64,000 nucleotides of DNA, from assembly GCA_963677355.2 (NCBI GenBank), contig CAXXXQ010000002.1:1116001-1180000 (forward strand). The letters are read 5' to 3'. This stretch comes from Thiomicrorhabdus sp963677355 (lineage in GTDB: Bacteria > Pseudomonadota > Gammaproteobacteria > Thiomicrospirales > Thiomicrospiraceae). The notes under the pieces are model-generated. The model saw only the letters and a list, made by a program, of their open reading frames with translations, made no database searches and was not told the DNA's origin. The stretch's first letter is position 1. Each line of letters begins with the position of its first letter. Made by a program: the position numbers and the translations under genes. Positions 45,184 through 54,177 of the stretch are shown here, in pieces.

Positions 45184-46764
45184 TTATTCCCACTCGATAG
45201 TTGCCGGCGGTTTACTGGAAATATCGTAAGTCACACGTGAGATACGCGGGATCTCGTTAATAATACGTCCTGAAACATGCTCCAAGAACTCGTAAGGCAG
45301 ATGCGCCCAACGAGCGGTCATGAAATCGATCGTTTCGACCGCACGCAAGGCGACGACATAATCATAGCGGCGTGCATCCCCAACCACACCAACCGACTTA
45401 ACCGGCAAAAACACGGCAAACGCCTGTGAGGTTTTGTCATACAGATCCCACTTGTGCAACTCTTCGATAAAGATGTTATCTGCCAGACGTAGAATATCGG
45501 CATACTCTTTTTTGACTTCACCCAAAATACGCACACCCAATCCTGGACCCGGGAACGGATGACGGTAAACCATATTATATGGCAACCCTAAAGCGACTCC
45601 CAGTTTACGCACTTCATCCTTAAACAACTCGCGTAACGGCTCGATCAGAGACATTTCCATATCTTCAGGCAAGCCGCCGACGTTATGGTGAGATTTGATA
45701 ACTTTGGCTTTACCAGTTTTAGAGCCAGCCGACTCGATGACATCTGGATAAATGGTTCCTTGAGCCAACCATTTAACACCTTTCAGCTTCGCCGATTCTT
45801 CATCAAACACTTCAATGAATTCATGACCGATAATTTTACGTTTCTCTTCCGGATCTGTTTTACCTGCCAAAGCAGCCATAAAACGATCTTCCACATCGGC
45901 ACGAATGACCTTAATTCCCATATTTTCGGCAAACATGGCCATTACCTGATCACCCTCTTGGTAACGCAGTAAACCATGGTCAACAAATACGCAAGTCAAT
46001 TGATCGCCAATCGCTTTATGCAACAGTGCCGCCACCACAGAAGAGTCAACCCCTCCGGAAAGACCCAGCATGACTTGGTCGGTTCCAACCTGTTCACGAA
46101 TACGAGCAATACTGTCATCGATGATGTTTTCGGTGGTCCATAGCTTTTCACAACCGCACAGCTCCACCACAAAACGTTCAATCATGCGCTTACCTTGTTT
46201 GGTATGCGTCACCTCCGGATGGAATTGGATTCCGTAAAAGTTTTTCTCTTCGTTCGCCATACCGGCAACCGGGCAGCTTGGCGTGCTTGCCATCAGTTTA
46301 AAACCTTCCGGCATATTTTCTACACGATCACCATGTGACATCCACACATCCAGCATGCCGTAACCTTCCGGGGTCACTTCATCTTCGATGTCGATCAGAA
46401 ATTTGGTATGTCCATGAGCACGAACTTGAGCGTAACCGTATTCATGCTCCAGTGCGTTAATGACTTCACCACCCAGCTGCTGAGCCATCGTCTGCATTCC
46501 GTAGCAGATACCCAACACCGGTACACCCAGCTCAAACACGATTTCAGGGGCAACAGGCGCATCATCACCAATGACGGTTTCCGGACCACCGGACAAAATA
46601 ATGCCTCGCGCACCAAAAGCTTCAACATCTTTGGCATCGATATCCCAAGGTTCTACTTCACAATAGACACCGATTTCTCGAATTCGGCGAGCGATCAGTT
46701 GAGTATATTGAGAACCAAAATCTAAAATCAGAATACGATGATCATGAATGTTTGCTTGTGTCAT
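45184..46764 (-). CDS. guaA: GMP synthase (glutamine-hydrolysing)
   Basis: Makes GMP from XMP with glutamine as amide donor. It has 526 residues with an N-terminal glutamine amidotransferase (FGSQYTQLIARR, catalytic Cys in GICYGMQ, His-x-Glu in FHPEVTHT), the ATP pyrophosphatase loop LSGGVDSSVVA, and the C-terminal dimerisation domain ending PPATIEWE. guaB is upstream with its own terminator, so the two guanine genes may be partly uncoupled. Confidence 0.97.
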   Translation of the reverse strand: MTQANIHDHRILILDFGSQYTQLIARRIREIGVYCEVEPWDIDAKDVEAFGARGIILSGGPETVIGDDAPVAPEIVFELGVPVLGICYGMQTMAQQLGGEVINALEHEYGYAQVRAHGHTKFLIDIEDEVTPEGYGMLDVWMSHGDRVENMPEGFKLMASTPSCPVAGMANEEKNFYGIQFHPEVTHTKQGKRMIERFVVELCGCEKLWTTENIIDDSIARIREQVGTDQVMLGLSGGVDSSVVAALLHKAIGDQLTCVFVDHGLLRYQEGDQVMAMFAENMGIKVIRADVEDRFMAALAGKTDPEEKRKIIGHEFIEVFDEESAKLKGVKWLAQGTIYPDVIESAGSKTGKAKVIKSHHNVGGLPEDMEMSLIEPLRELFKDEVRKLGVALGLPYNMVYRHPFPGPGLGVRILGEVKKEYADILRLADNIFIEELHKWDLYDKTSQAFAVFLPVKSVGVVGDARRYDYVVALRAVETIDFMTARWAHLPYEFLEHVSGRIINEIPRISRVTYDISSKPPATIEWE

Positions 46765-46863
46765 AGTGAGTCCAGAATAAGAGGGAATAAAAATAATAGC
46801 GTAAAATAATAGTGGAATTATATATGGCTTTTGATCAAGCCTAAAGTGGTAAATACAGAAACT

Positions 46864-46900
46864 AAAAAAGCCTTTGCAGAAAACTGCAAAAGCCTTTTTA
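46864..46900 (-). terminator. Terminator between guaB and guaA
   Basis: Minus-strand AAAAAGGCTTTTGCAG / CTGCAAAGGCTTTTT stem with T-rich end, 37 bp past the guaB stop. Confidence 0.8.
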
Positions 46901-46936
46901 GATCATTAACGACCGTAATTGTTAACTAATAACATA

Positions 46937-48397
46937 TTAAGTACGATAGTTTGGCGCTTCTTTTACCATCTGCACGTCATGCACGTGACTTTCAGCCATA
47001 CCGGCTGCCGTGACTCGTACAAATGACGGCTTGGTATTCATAGTTGGGATATCAGGACACCCTGTGTAACCCATACTAGAGCGCAAACCACCGGTTAACT
47101 GGTGAATGATCGGAGCCAAAGGCCCCTTATAGGCGACACGCCCTTCAATTCCTTCCGGAACCAACTTATCTTCAGCATTCGAAGCTTGGAAGTAACGATC
47201 CGAAGAACCGGATGGTTGCGCCATCGCACCCAAAGACCCCATACCTCGGTATGATTTGTAAGCGCGACCTTTGTAATATTCGATCTCACCTGGAGACTCT
47301 TCCGTACCGGCAAACATAGAACCGATCATACAAGCCGACGCACCGGCAACAATTGCTTTAGAAACATCACCCGAAAAACGAAGCCCACCGTCAGCGATAA
47401 GCGGAATACCTGTCCCTTTTAGAGCTTTGGCCACATTAGAAATTGCAGAAATTTGAGGTACACCTACACCGGCAACAATACGAGTTGTACAAATCGATCC
47501 AGGACCGATACCGACCTTAACACCGTCTGCCCCGGCTTTAACCAAATCCAGAGCCGCTTCTGCCGTGGCGATATTACCGCCGATCACCTGAACTTGAGGA
47601 TAGTTCTGCTTAACCCATGCCACGCGATCCAACACCCCTTGCGAATGCCCGTGCGCCGTATCAACGATAATGACGTCGACTCCTGCTTCAACCAAAGCTG
47701 CGACGCGATCATCCGTCTCTTTACCCGTACCAACGGCCGCACCAACTCGTAGACGACCTTTGTCATCTTTACATGCATTCGGGTGATCCGTCTGTTTCAT
47801 CATATCCGAAACGGTAATCATGCCTTTTAATTTAAAATCGTCGTTAACCACCAAAACACGTTCAATACGGTGTTCATGCAACAGATCCAATACCACTTTC
47901 GGGTCTTCTTTTTCTTTAACGGTAACCAACTGCTCTTTCGGTGTCATGATTTTAGAAACCGGTTGAGACATATCTTCGATAAAACGGATATCACGGCTTG
48001 TTACAATACCGACTAAATCATCACCATCCATAACCGGCGCGCTGGAAACACGGTTCTTTTTGGTCTTTTTAATAACATCACCAACACTGTCCGTTTGCTG
48101 AACCGTCACCGGATCAGAGATCACGCCATGCTCATATTTCTTAACTTTACTGACGACATGAGCCTGTTCTTTAACCGTCATGTTTTTATGAATGATACCG
48201 ATACCACCTTCTTGAGCCATCGAAATCGCCAAACGTGCTTCCGTGACCGTATCCATTGCGGCAGAAACAAATGGAATATTCAAACTGATTTCTTTCGTTA
48301 GTTTTGTTTTTAACGACACATCATTGGGTAACACAGTTGAGTGTGCTGGAACCAATAAAACATCGTCAAAAGTTAATGCATCTTGCAAAATTCTCAT
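46937..48397 (-). CDS. guaB: Inosine-5'-monophosphate dehydrogenase
   Basis: Oxidises IMP to XMP with NAD, the first committed step of GMP synthesis. It has 486 residues. A pair of CBS domains (about residues 95-205) is inserted in the TIM barrel. The catalytic Cys loop is GIGPGSICTTRIVAG, and the flap has SYRGMGSLGAM. The C-terminal ends in a normal length. Start ATG is followed by RILQDALTFDDVLLVPA. Confidence 0.97.
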   Translation of the reverse strand: MRILQDALTFDDVLLVPAHSTVLPNDVSLKTKLTKEISLNIPFVSAAMDTVTEARLAISMAQEGGIGIIHKNMTVKEQAHVVSKVKKYEHGVISDPVTVQQTDSVGDVIKKTKKNRVSSAPVMDGDDLVGIVTSRDIRFIEDMSQPVSKIMTPKEQLVTVKEKEDPKVVLDLLHEHRIERVLVVNDDFKLKGMITVSDMMKQTDHPNACKDDKGRLRVGAAVGTGKETDDRVAALVEAGVDVIIVDTAHGHSQGVLDRVAWVKQNYPQVQVIGGNIATAEAALDLVKAGADGVKVGIGPGSICTTRIVAGVGVPQISAISNVAKALKGTGIPLIADGGLRFSGDVSKAIVAGASACMIGSMFAGTEESPGEIEYYKGRAYKSYRGMGSLGAMAQPSGSSDRYFQASNAEDKLVPEGIEGRVAYKGPLAPIIHQLTGGLRSSMGYTGCPDIPTMNTKPSFVRVTAAGMAESHVHDVQMVKEAPNYRT

Positions 48398-48559
48398 TTT
48401 TTTCTACCTTATATAAAACTTATAGGCTAATCAGTTATTTTTCTATACACAAGCAAACAACATCAAGCAAAAAACAATCTCATTATTTTTCAACAGGTTA
48501 AATCAAAAAACCGTTCGAAATCCACTAAAAAACAATGAGTTTTTCATTTAATATTGCGT

Positions 48560-48584
48560 ATTATAAAGATTGACACGGGCGGGG
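48560..48584 (-). promoter_or_regulatory. Possible guaB promoter with GC-rich discriminator
   Basis: Minus-strand TATAAT at 48560-48565 followed by ACGC, with a TTTACC hexamer about 18 bases upstream. The implied leader to guaB is about 155 bases. GC-rich discriminators are known for stringently controlled guaB promoters; the -35 match is poor. Confidence 0.35.
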
Positions 48585-48606
48585 TAAACTTAATAACGTA
48601 TGCATC

Positions 48607-48639
48607 TATGCGAAAACAGCAAAAAAAAGTGTTCGCATA
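48607..48639 (+). other. Hairpin in the long leader of the lipoprotein gene
   Basis: TATGCGAAAACA and TGTTCGCATA pair (one bulged A) around an A-rich loop, about 100 bases upstream of the lipoprotein start. It may be a leader structure or an operator. Confidence 0.4.
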
Positions 48640-48737
48640 AGCTTTACATTGTGTCATTAGCGATTACAATTATTTGCGAAATACTAAATATAAAAGCTAC
48701 TAAAAGCTTAACGCTCTTAAATCCGGAGGATAACCAA

Positions 48738-49070
48738 ATGATGAAAAAGATTTTAATCGGAACGGCTATGGCGGCAGTTGTAGGTATGACTGGTTGTGCA
48801 TCAACAGCATCTACCCCTACTACTTACGCAGACTATGTCGATGCGGCAACCGCTACTCACGCTAAAGCAGCCGCTCACAAAAACGTATGGAAACAGAAAA
48901 AAATGAAACTTCCATATGTTGAGCACTACCTAGCTAAAGCTGACGAAGCGAAAAAGAAAGGTGACGAAGCCGCTGCGATGAAATTTGCAAAAGAAGCTTA
49001 CAAGTCTGCTAACGCTGAAATGATGCAAGTTGATTCATGGAACGGACTAAAACCAGCTTGGGAAAAATAA
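48738..49070 (+). CDS. Small lipoprotein, unknown function
   Basis: A 110-residue lipoprotein. The start is ATG 48738, with CCGGAGGATAACCAA before it; a longer frame from 48600 lacks such support. The N-terminus is MMKKILIGTAMAAVVGMTGC, with lipobox cysteine at residue 20. The mature part is rich in Ala and Lys, likely helical, with KADEAKKKGDEAAAMKFAKEAYKSAN in pattern (a repeated K-A-x-E-A type), then a conserved-looking end SWNGLKPAWEK. No named family recognised. A terminator follows, so it is monocistronic. Confidence 0.78.
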   Translation: MMKKILIGTAMAAVVGMTGCASTASTPTTYADYVDAATATHAKAAAHKNVWKQKKMKLPYVEHYLAKADEAKKKGDEAAAMKFAKEAYKSANAEMMQVDSWNGLKPAWEK

Positions 49071-49090
49071 TTCCTTAATGCTGAGATAAA

Positions 49091-49117
49091 AAGACCGGCT
49101 TTTGGCCGGTTTTTTTA
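49091..49117 (+). terminator. Terminator after lipoprotein gene
   Basis: Stem ACCGGC / GCCGGT with loop TTTTG and seven T. Confidence 0.9.
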
Positions 49118-49171
49118 TGTCTAAAATAAATTAAGCGAAAACTCTTATACCTCTGATCCGACTATAAAACA

Positions 49172-49840
49172 CTATTTGCCATTGATGTAAGTACTGTCAT
49201 GGAACGTACTGATCCAATTCGGCTTCAATATAATCAACGCTGCCAGAATCATCCCATTAACAAAACCTTCCGGTGTCGCCATCAGCGGAATATAAGGAAT
49301 AAAACTCTGCTTCAAAGTTTCATAACTATAGACACCGTTAACCAATAAAACAAAGGTGCTCAACGCCAAAGACAACACGATACCTACCGAAGCCGACAAG
49401 AAGCCGTTATAAAACACATAGACGAAAAAGTTTGCCTCCAAAAACTTAGCGCCCAATTTGAACATCCCCCAAGTCACGGCAATCGGCAGTAATCCCATAA
49501 TTAACGCATTCACACCCAAAGCCAACCAACCCAAACCGGCTTGCAAAGTCAGGCCTAGCAAGGCCAAAAACATACCCATAATGGCAAACTGCGGAGCAAA
49601 CATCAGAGTCATTAAAGTCATCAACAAAAAGTGAAAAGTGATGCCGTTATCCAAGCTGGCACCAAATTGCCAAATCAAAAAAACAATCAATACCACTCCT
49701 AAAAGCACATGCTGCGCGCCTTTATCACCTTCAATTTTGTGCCACGGTGCCGTTTTCAATGCCCAGCCTAAGGACAATAAGAGGATAATCCAGCCGCCTA
49801 CAATGGTCGGCAAATTCAAGCTGTCTGCGATTAAATTCAA
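49172..49840 (-). CDS. CbiM-like (COG3235-type) membrane protein, possible energy-coupling-factor permease
   Basis: A 222-residue membrane protein with six or seven hydrophobic segments. I use TTG 49840 (reading MNLIADSLNLPTIVGGW) because AGGTGA lies 7 bases before it; an upstream TTG would add 16 residues. ITFHFLLMTLMTLMFAPQFAIMG in pattern, the polar/His turn and GFVNGMILAALIILKPNWISTF recall CbiM-like metal uptake proteins. No CbiN, CbiQ or ATPase lies next to it. Whether it transports cobalt, nickel or something else cannot be said. Confidence 0.7.
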   Translation of the reverse strand: MNLIADSLNLPTIVGGWIILLLSLGWALKTAPWHKIEGDKGAQHVLLGVVLIVFLIWQFGASLDNGITFHFLLMTLMTLMFAPQFAIMGMFLALLGLTLQAGLGWLALGVNALIMGLLPIAVTWGMFKLGAKFLEANFFVYVFYNGFLSASVGIVLSLALSTFVLLVNGVYSYETLKQSFIPYIPLMATPEGFVNGMILAALIILKPNWISTFHDSTYINGK

Positions 49841-49933
49841 AATTTCACCTGTGCGCAAATAGTTAAGACTGATGAATAAGGTGTACAATAGCCACCATCT
49901 ACAATAACTGCCAATTATAAAGCTTTCATCACT

Positions 49934-50329
49934 ATGAGCGGATTGAAAATACTTTTTGCCAACCTTTATGACTTACTTCTTCTGCTGGCTATCTGGTTTG
50001 CCGCCGCAATTCCTTTCGTACTTTGGCAAGGCGGTTCGTTTGAAGGCAAAACTGCCATTAATTTAGCCTTTCAAATTTACATGGTCGCCATCACCTATGT
50101 CTACCTGACCTTCTTTTGGATGCAATCAGGGCAAACTCCCGGGTTAAGAACTTGGAAACTGCAACTGGTCACGGAAAACAACTTACTGGTTGGCCGCCAT
50201 ACTGCCAACTTACGTTTTCTATTGGTTATGTTACTGTTTCCAATAGGTTGGATTGGGCTATTTTTTGGCAAACAACAACTTTTGCAGGATAGACTGGCAA
50301 AGACTAAAATAGTGCCGGTTACCGAATAA
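49934..50329 (+). CDS. RDD family membrane protein
   Basis: A 131-residue protein with three membrane helices. It has the family pattern of a helix with Asp (NLYDLLLLLAIWFAAAIPF), then the G-x-T-P-G-x-R-x-x-x-L motif as SGQTPGLRTWKLQLV, and an Arg-rich third segment (RFLLVMLLFPIGWIGLFF). Function is not established; some relatives exchange ions. Divergent from the CbiM-like gene and 49 bp upstream of serB. Confidence 0.85.
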   Translation: MSGLKILFANLYDLLLLLAIWFAAAIPFVLWQGGSFEGKTAINLAFQIYMVAITYVYLTFFWMQSGQTPGLRTWKLQLVTENNLLVGRHTANLRFLLVMLLFPIGWIGLFFGKQQLLQDRLAKTKIVPVTE

Positions 50330-50378
50330 TACAGAATACATAAAAAGTCCATATTGACTATATTTAACAAGGATTTAT

Positions 50379-51218
50379 ATGAGCACAATCATTATTCACA
50401 GCAATACTCTCTCTTACGAACAGTGCAAATTTTTCGAGAGACTTTACGGTCAATATGGCAAACCGGTTAAAGTAAATAACCACTTCCACGTAGAGACTGA
50501 TCACGAGGTCAGTCTCGAAGAAGTCAAAACACTTGCCAATGAAATTCAAGTAGATATCAACCTACTACCCGATAGATTCGATGCCAGCCAAATCAAACTC
50601 GTTATTAGCGATATGGATTCCACTCTTATCAGTATCGAGTGTGTCGATGAAATTGCAGATTACGTTAACCTTAAACCACAGGTTTCCGCCATTACCGAAG
50701 CGGCGATGCGCGGCGAACTTAATTTTGAAGAATCGCTAACCGAACGTGTCGCCCTGCTAAAAGGTCTGGATACCAGCGCTTTAAGTTATGTCTACAGTGA
50801 TCGCCTCACCCTTAATCCAGGGGCTGAAAAATGGATCTCCGGGCTGCATGAAAAAGGCATTAAGTTTGCATTGGTTTCCGGCGGCTTCACCTTCTTTACC
50901 GATCGACTTAAAAAAGAACTTAATATCGATTACACCCGAGCCAACGTGCTTGAACAGGAAAATGGCCAGCTGACCGGCAAAGTGGTTGGCGGCATTATCG
51001 GCGCACAAGCCAAAGCGGACTTTCTTCAGGAACTATGCGATGAACTCGGTATTGAACCGAGCCAAGCGATTGCAGTGGGCGACGGCGCTAATGACCTTGT
51101 CATGATGAAAGCGGCCGGATTATCAGTGGCTTACCATGCCAAACCTGCGGTACAGGAACAAGCCACAACTTCTTTGAGTTTTGCCGGACTGGACGCCATT
51201 TTGGATTTCGTCGAATAG
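50379..51218 (+). CDS. serB: Phosphoserine phosphatase
   Basis: Last step of serine synthesis. It has 279 residues: an N-terminal small domain (1-70) and a HAD phosphatase. HAD motif I is ISDMDSTLIS with nucleophile Asp78 and acid/base Asp80; motif II ALVSGGFTFF; motif III KADFLQEL; motif IV AVGDGANDLVMM. SMIECVDEIAD-type cap residues (SIECVDEIADYV) mark SerB. A bidirectional terminator follows. Confidence 0.95.
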   Translation: MSTIIIHSNTLSYEQCKFFERLYGQYGKPVKVNNHFHVETDHEVSLEEVKTLANEIQVDINLLPDRFDASQIKLVISDMDSTLISIECVDEIADYVNLKPQVSAITEAAMRGELNFEESLTERVALLKGLDTSALSYVYSDRLTLNPGAEKWISGLHEKGIKFALVSGGFTFFTDRLKKELNIDYTRANVLEQENGQLTGKVVGGIIGAQAKADFLQELCDELGIEPSQAIAVGDGANDLVMMKAAGLSVAYHAKPAVQEQATTSLSFAGLDAILDFVE

Positions 51219-51240
51219 CATTCTCGCGAAACAGATATAA

Positions 51241-51268
51241 AAAAACCGGGCATCACCCGGTTTTTTTA
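51241..51268. terminator. Bidirectional terminator between serB and a metallo-hydrolase gene
   Basis: AAACCGGG / CCCGGTTT stem with a 5-base loop and A/T runs on both sides. Confidence 0.88.
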
Positions 51269-51293
51269 TATAAATTCAAACAAGCTCTTAATT

Positions 51294-52292
51294 TTAGAAC
51301 ATGTTCTTTTCCACTTCTCGAATGGCTACAACAATGAATTTACCGATCGTTGACTCATAGCCCGGCCATTTAGCCGCTACGTCTTTCATGAAAGGTTTAT
51401 CCATAATAATCGGTTTCATTTCAAAGTCTGATAAACCTTCATCATATAAAACTTCTACATTTTTATAGATGGTTTCCATGAACTCCTTGCCTTCGTTGAT
51501 CAATTTAACATCGTCAGGCGTACCGTGCATTGGAATATAGTTTTTCAAACCTAGATCCGCCATCGCCTGCAAACCTTTGATGCTGCCGACAAAAGAACCG
51601 TCTTCCATATTAGCCACGCGACGCATCACCATATCGCCTGTAAACATCGTGCTGTCTTCCACGACTTCGATCGCAATATCGGAAATAGTATGCATCTGAC
51701 CATAGTGGTGTACTTTGATCGTAGTATCGCCTAGCTTGATTGTTTCTCCACCTTCAACGGTTTTGTTTGGCAGAGTAATGACTGTTCCGGTGATTTTATT
51801 GTTAGTGTTGGACTGCATGAAATCAAACCAGAACTTGTCGCCACCCGCTTTCAGGTTATCGATACACAGTTGGTGAGAGATGATTTCAACATCCGGGTTT
51901 GCCGCGACAAAAGCGTGGTTCCCCAGCCAGTGGTCACCATGGAAATGAGTATTGAACACTTTGACAACCGGCTTGTCGGTAACCTTTTTAATTTGGCGCA
52001 GTACCATTTCACCGATTTGCACCGAACTTCCGGTATCAACCACGACAACGCCTTCAGAAGTCACAATGAAACCCGGGTTAGAGAACATACCGAAATTATC
52101 CGGAGTCGGGTGCGGACCTAGAGCCGGAATGGTATAACAACGATCCGATACTTTGACAGCATCGATATCCGGAACGTCTGGACCTCGGAATTCGGCCAAC
52201 TCATCACTTGCATACAATGGCTTCAATGCCGACATACCAATTAAACCAGCCGACAAACCGAATGCGGATTTCAATAATTCACGACGTTTCAT
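51294..52292 (-). CDS. Tat-exported metallo-beta-lactamase-fold hydrolase (SoxH-like)
   Basis: A 332-residue periplasmic protein from ATG 52292, which has GGGAGAA upstream and begins a twin-arginine signal MKRRELLKSAFGLSAGLIG. The zinc motif is complete: FNTHFHGDHWLGN with His116, His118, Asp120 and His121; then GQMHTISD, FTGDMV and IPMHGT. Similar proteins are found in sulfur-oxidation and quinoprotein-linked loci, so SoxH-like is a family guess. It has a distant relative at 1577-2692 that has lost this motif. Confidence 0.85.
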   Translation of the reverse strand: MKRRELLKSAFGLSAGLIGMSALKPLYASDELAEFRGPDVPDIDAVKVSDRCYTIPALGPHPTPDNFGMFSNPGFIVTSEGVVVVDTGSSVQIGEMVLRQIKKVTDKPVVKVFNTHFHGDHWLGNHAFVAANPDVEIISHQLCIDNLKAGGDKFWFDFMQSNTNNKITGTVITLPNKTVEGGETIKLGDTTIKVHHYGQMHTISDIAIEVVEDSTMFTGDMVMRRVANMEDGSFVGSIKGLQAMADLGLKNYIPMHGTPDDVKLINEGKEFMETIYKNVEVLYDEGLSDFEMKPIIMDKPFMKDVAAKWPGYESTIGKFIVVAIREVEKNMF

Positions 52293-52519
52293 AACGTTCT
52301 CCCATTTCAATCGTTTTTCAAAATTCAAAGTTTGATGATTTTAGCAGTTTTTGCTAAAGAGTTTGTAATCAGAACTATCTATAAGCACCAATATTTATTT
52401 ATAACTTAAAAAATCCACTTATCGATCAAGTATTCATCTTTTATCAAGACTCTACCCATAAAAGCAATTACAATAACCAAACATCCGATAAACAACTCAA
52501 ATCAATATTTAATATTCTT

Positions 52520-52948
52520 ATGGAATTCGTCAAAACCTATCTCGATTTTGCTATTTTCGGCATTCTTGGTTTCATGGGCTTTATCGCCTTATGGGTAACC
52601 ATCGAACGCATCCTTTTTTACAAAGCGGTAAAAGTTGAAACTTACACACATAATGAGTTGCTGAATATCGATTTAACGCGCCACCTGACGGCGCTTTCGA
52701 TTATCGGCGCCAACGCCCCTTTTGTCGGTCTGCTTGGAACCGTCATCGGCGTATTGATTACTTTTTATGATGTCGGACAGAACCAAACGATTGATACCGG
52801 CTCAATCATGACGGGGTTGGCGCTGGCTCTGAAAGCGACCGCTGCGGGGATTGCCATCGCCATCCCGACCATCATGGCCTACAACGGACTGTTAAGAAAA
52901 GTCGACGTCATCAACGCGTTATACTCGGCTCAACAAAAACAAGACTAG
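52520..52948 (+). CDS. exbB: ExbB-type proton channel subunit (short form)
   Basis: A 142-residue three-helix member of the MotA/TolQ/ExbB family, shorter than E. coli ExbB and like the compact form in epsilonproteobacteria. Helix 1 is at residues 10-32; FVGLLGTVIGVLITFYDVG and GLALALKATAAGIAIAIPTIMAYN form the channel helices, with the conserved Thr in the last. It uses proton flow to energise TonB. exbD begins 9 bp later. No Fur box was evident upstream. Confidence 0.92.
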   Translation: MEFVKTYLDFAIFGILGFMGFIALWVTIERILFYKAVKVETYTHNELLNIDLTRHLTALSIIGANAPFVGLLGTVIGVLITFYDVGQNQTIDTGSIMTGLALALKATAAGIAIAIPTIMAYNGLLRKVDVINALYSAQQKQD

Positions 52949-52957
52949 GGTTCTCTC

Positions 52958-53362
52958 ATGTTGAGTAATAAACCGAAACGTTTTGACAATATGAATGTGA
53001 TTCCGCTGATCGATGTCATGCTGGTATTGCTAGCAATCGTGCTGATGACGGCCAGCTTTATCGTCAAAGACAACTTGAACATTGACCTGCCGGAAACCGA
53101 GAACACGCAAAGCTATATTCCGCCTCAGGATCAAACGCCTTTACACCTGCACATCAATCAAGACAACCAGTTTTTTGTAGACGAACAACCGCAAAATCTG
53201 GATGAGATTAAACAACTGTTGCCAGGATTGGAAAGTGATCACCCGATTACTCTTCAGGTCGATAAAAAAGCGAATTTCGGCACTTTTGTGAACTTGGTCG
53301 ATACCCTGAAAGGCCATGACCTAACCAACCTGACCATCTTAACCAAATCTCAAGCTGAATGA
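52958..53362 (+). CDS. exbD: ExbD-type biopolymer transport subunit
   Basis: A 134-residue protein with one N-terminal helix and a periplasmic domain. MNVIPLIDVMLVLLAIVLMTASFI holds the conserved membrane Asp needed for proton translocation. It overlaps the tonB start by 4 bp (ATGA), a sign of translational coupling. Confidence 0.93.
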   Translation: MLSNKPKRFDNMNVIPLIDVMLVLLAIVLMTASFIVKDNLNIDLPETENTQSYIPPQDQTPLHLHINQDNQFFVDEQPQNLDEIKQLLPGLESDHPITLQVDKKANFGTFVNLVDTLKGHDLTNLTILTKSQAE

Positions 53363-54174
53363 AGCGTACCTCTTTTCAGTCATTTGTACTCTCTCTTATT
53401 ATTTACTGCCTGATTCTCGGCGCAGGTTATTGGCTTGTCAGCCGAGAAATCAAAAATGAACCGCAAAAGCTTGAAATCGTACCGGTCTCACTGTCGATGT
53501 TCTCAATAGCCGAGCCGGCTCCGCAAGAAATCCCCCCAAAACCGCAACCGATTGTTGAACCGGTAAAACCTCTGCCTGAACCGCCTAAAACCGAACCCAA
53601 AGTCGAACCTGAAATTAAACCTAAAGAACCCCCAAAGCCGAAGGTCAAACCGAAACCGGTTGAAAAACCTAAGGTGATAGAAAAACCGCAACCGGTAAAA
53701 AAAACCGAACCGAAAAAAGCGCCGCAACCCGAACCCAAAAAATATGATCCGCCGGCTCCAAAAGTAGAGCAGCCCGTCATTGAAGAGGCCGTGGAAGCCA
53801 AGCCTGTTAACCCGTCTGTGACTAAGATGACTGCGCCGACTCAACCGAGATTCAATCCAGAACAGGTTGCCAACGCCGAACAAATGTATTTACAAGAGCT
53901 ACGTAGCCGGATTGTTCAATACGCTCAAGACACCTACCCTAAACGGGCAAAACGCAGACATTGGGAAGGAGAAGTGAAAATTGAATTCAAATTACAAACA
54001 AACGGGACGATTACCGGCTTGAAAATCATTAAAAGTTCAGGCAGAAGCATCCTCGACCAAGCCGCATTGGAAATTTTTCAAGAAAAAATGCAATTTAAAT
54101 TCAAACCATTTCCGAAAGAAATCGAACGCAGAGAATGGGAAATCAGTGTACCGGTTACCTACCATTTACGTTAA
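53359..54174 (+). CDS. tonB: TonB energy transducer
   Basis: A 271-residue protein that spans the periplasm and drives outer-membrane receptors. It has one N-terminal membrane helix (about residues 8-27), a long Pro/Lys/Glu-rich rigid section (about 55-150), and the C-terminal TonB domain (YPKRAKRRHWEGEVKIEF, then GSGRS-like SSGRSILDQAALE, and YHLR end). No TonB-dependent receptor gene is in the window. Confidence 0.93.
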   Translation: MKRTSFQSFVLSLIIYCLILGAGYWLVSREIKNEPQKLEIVPVSLSMFSIAEPAPQEIPPKPQPIVEPVKPLPEPPKTEPKVEPEIKPKEPPKPKVKPKPVEKPKVIEKPQPVKKTEPKKAPQPEPKKYDPPAPKVEQPVIEEAVEAKPVNPSVTKMTAPTQPRFNPEQVANAEQMYLQELRSRIVQYAQDTYPKRAKRRHWEGEVKIEFKLQTNGTITGLKIIKSSGRSILDQAALEIFQEKMQFKFKPFPKEIERREWEISVPVTYHLR

Positions 54175-54177
54175 AAA

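Noticed and set aside
52293..52519. Fur box before exbB-exbD-tonB
   Set aside because: I found no convincing 19-bp Fur-like repeat of GATAAT in this AT-rich spacer.
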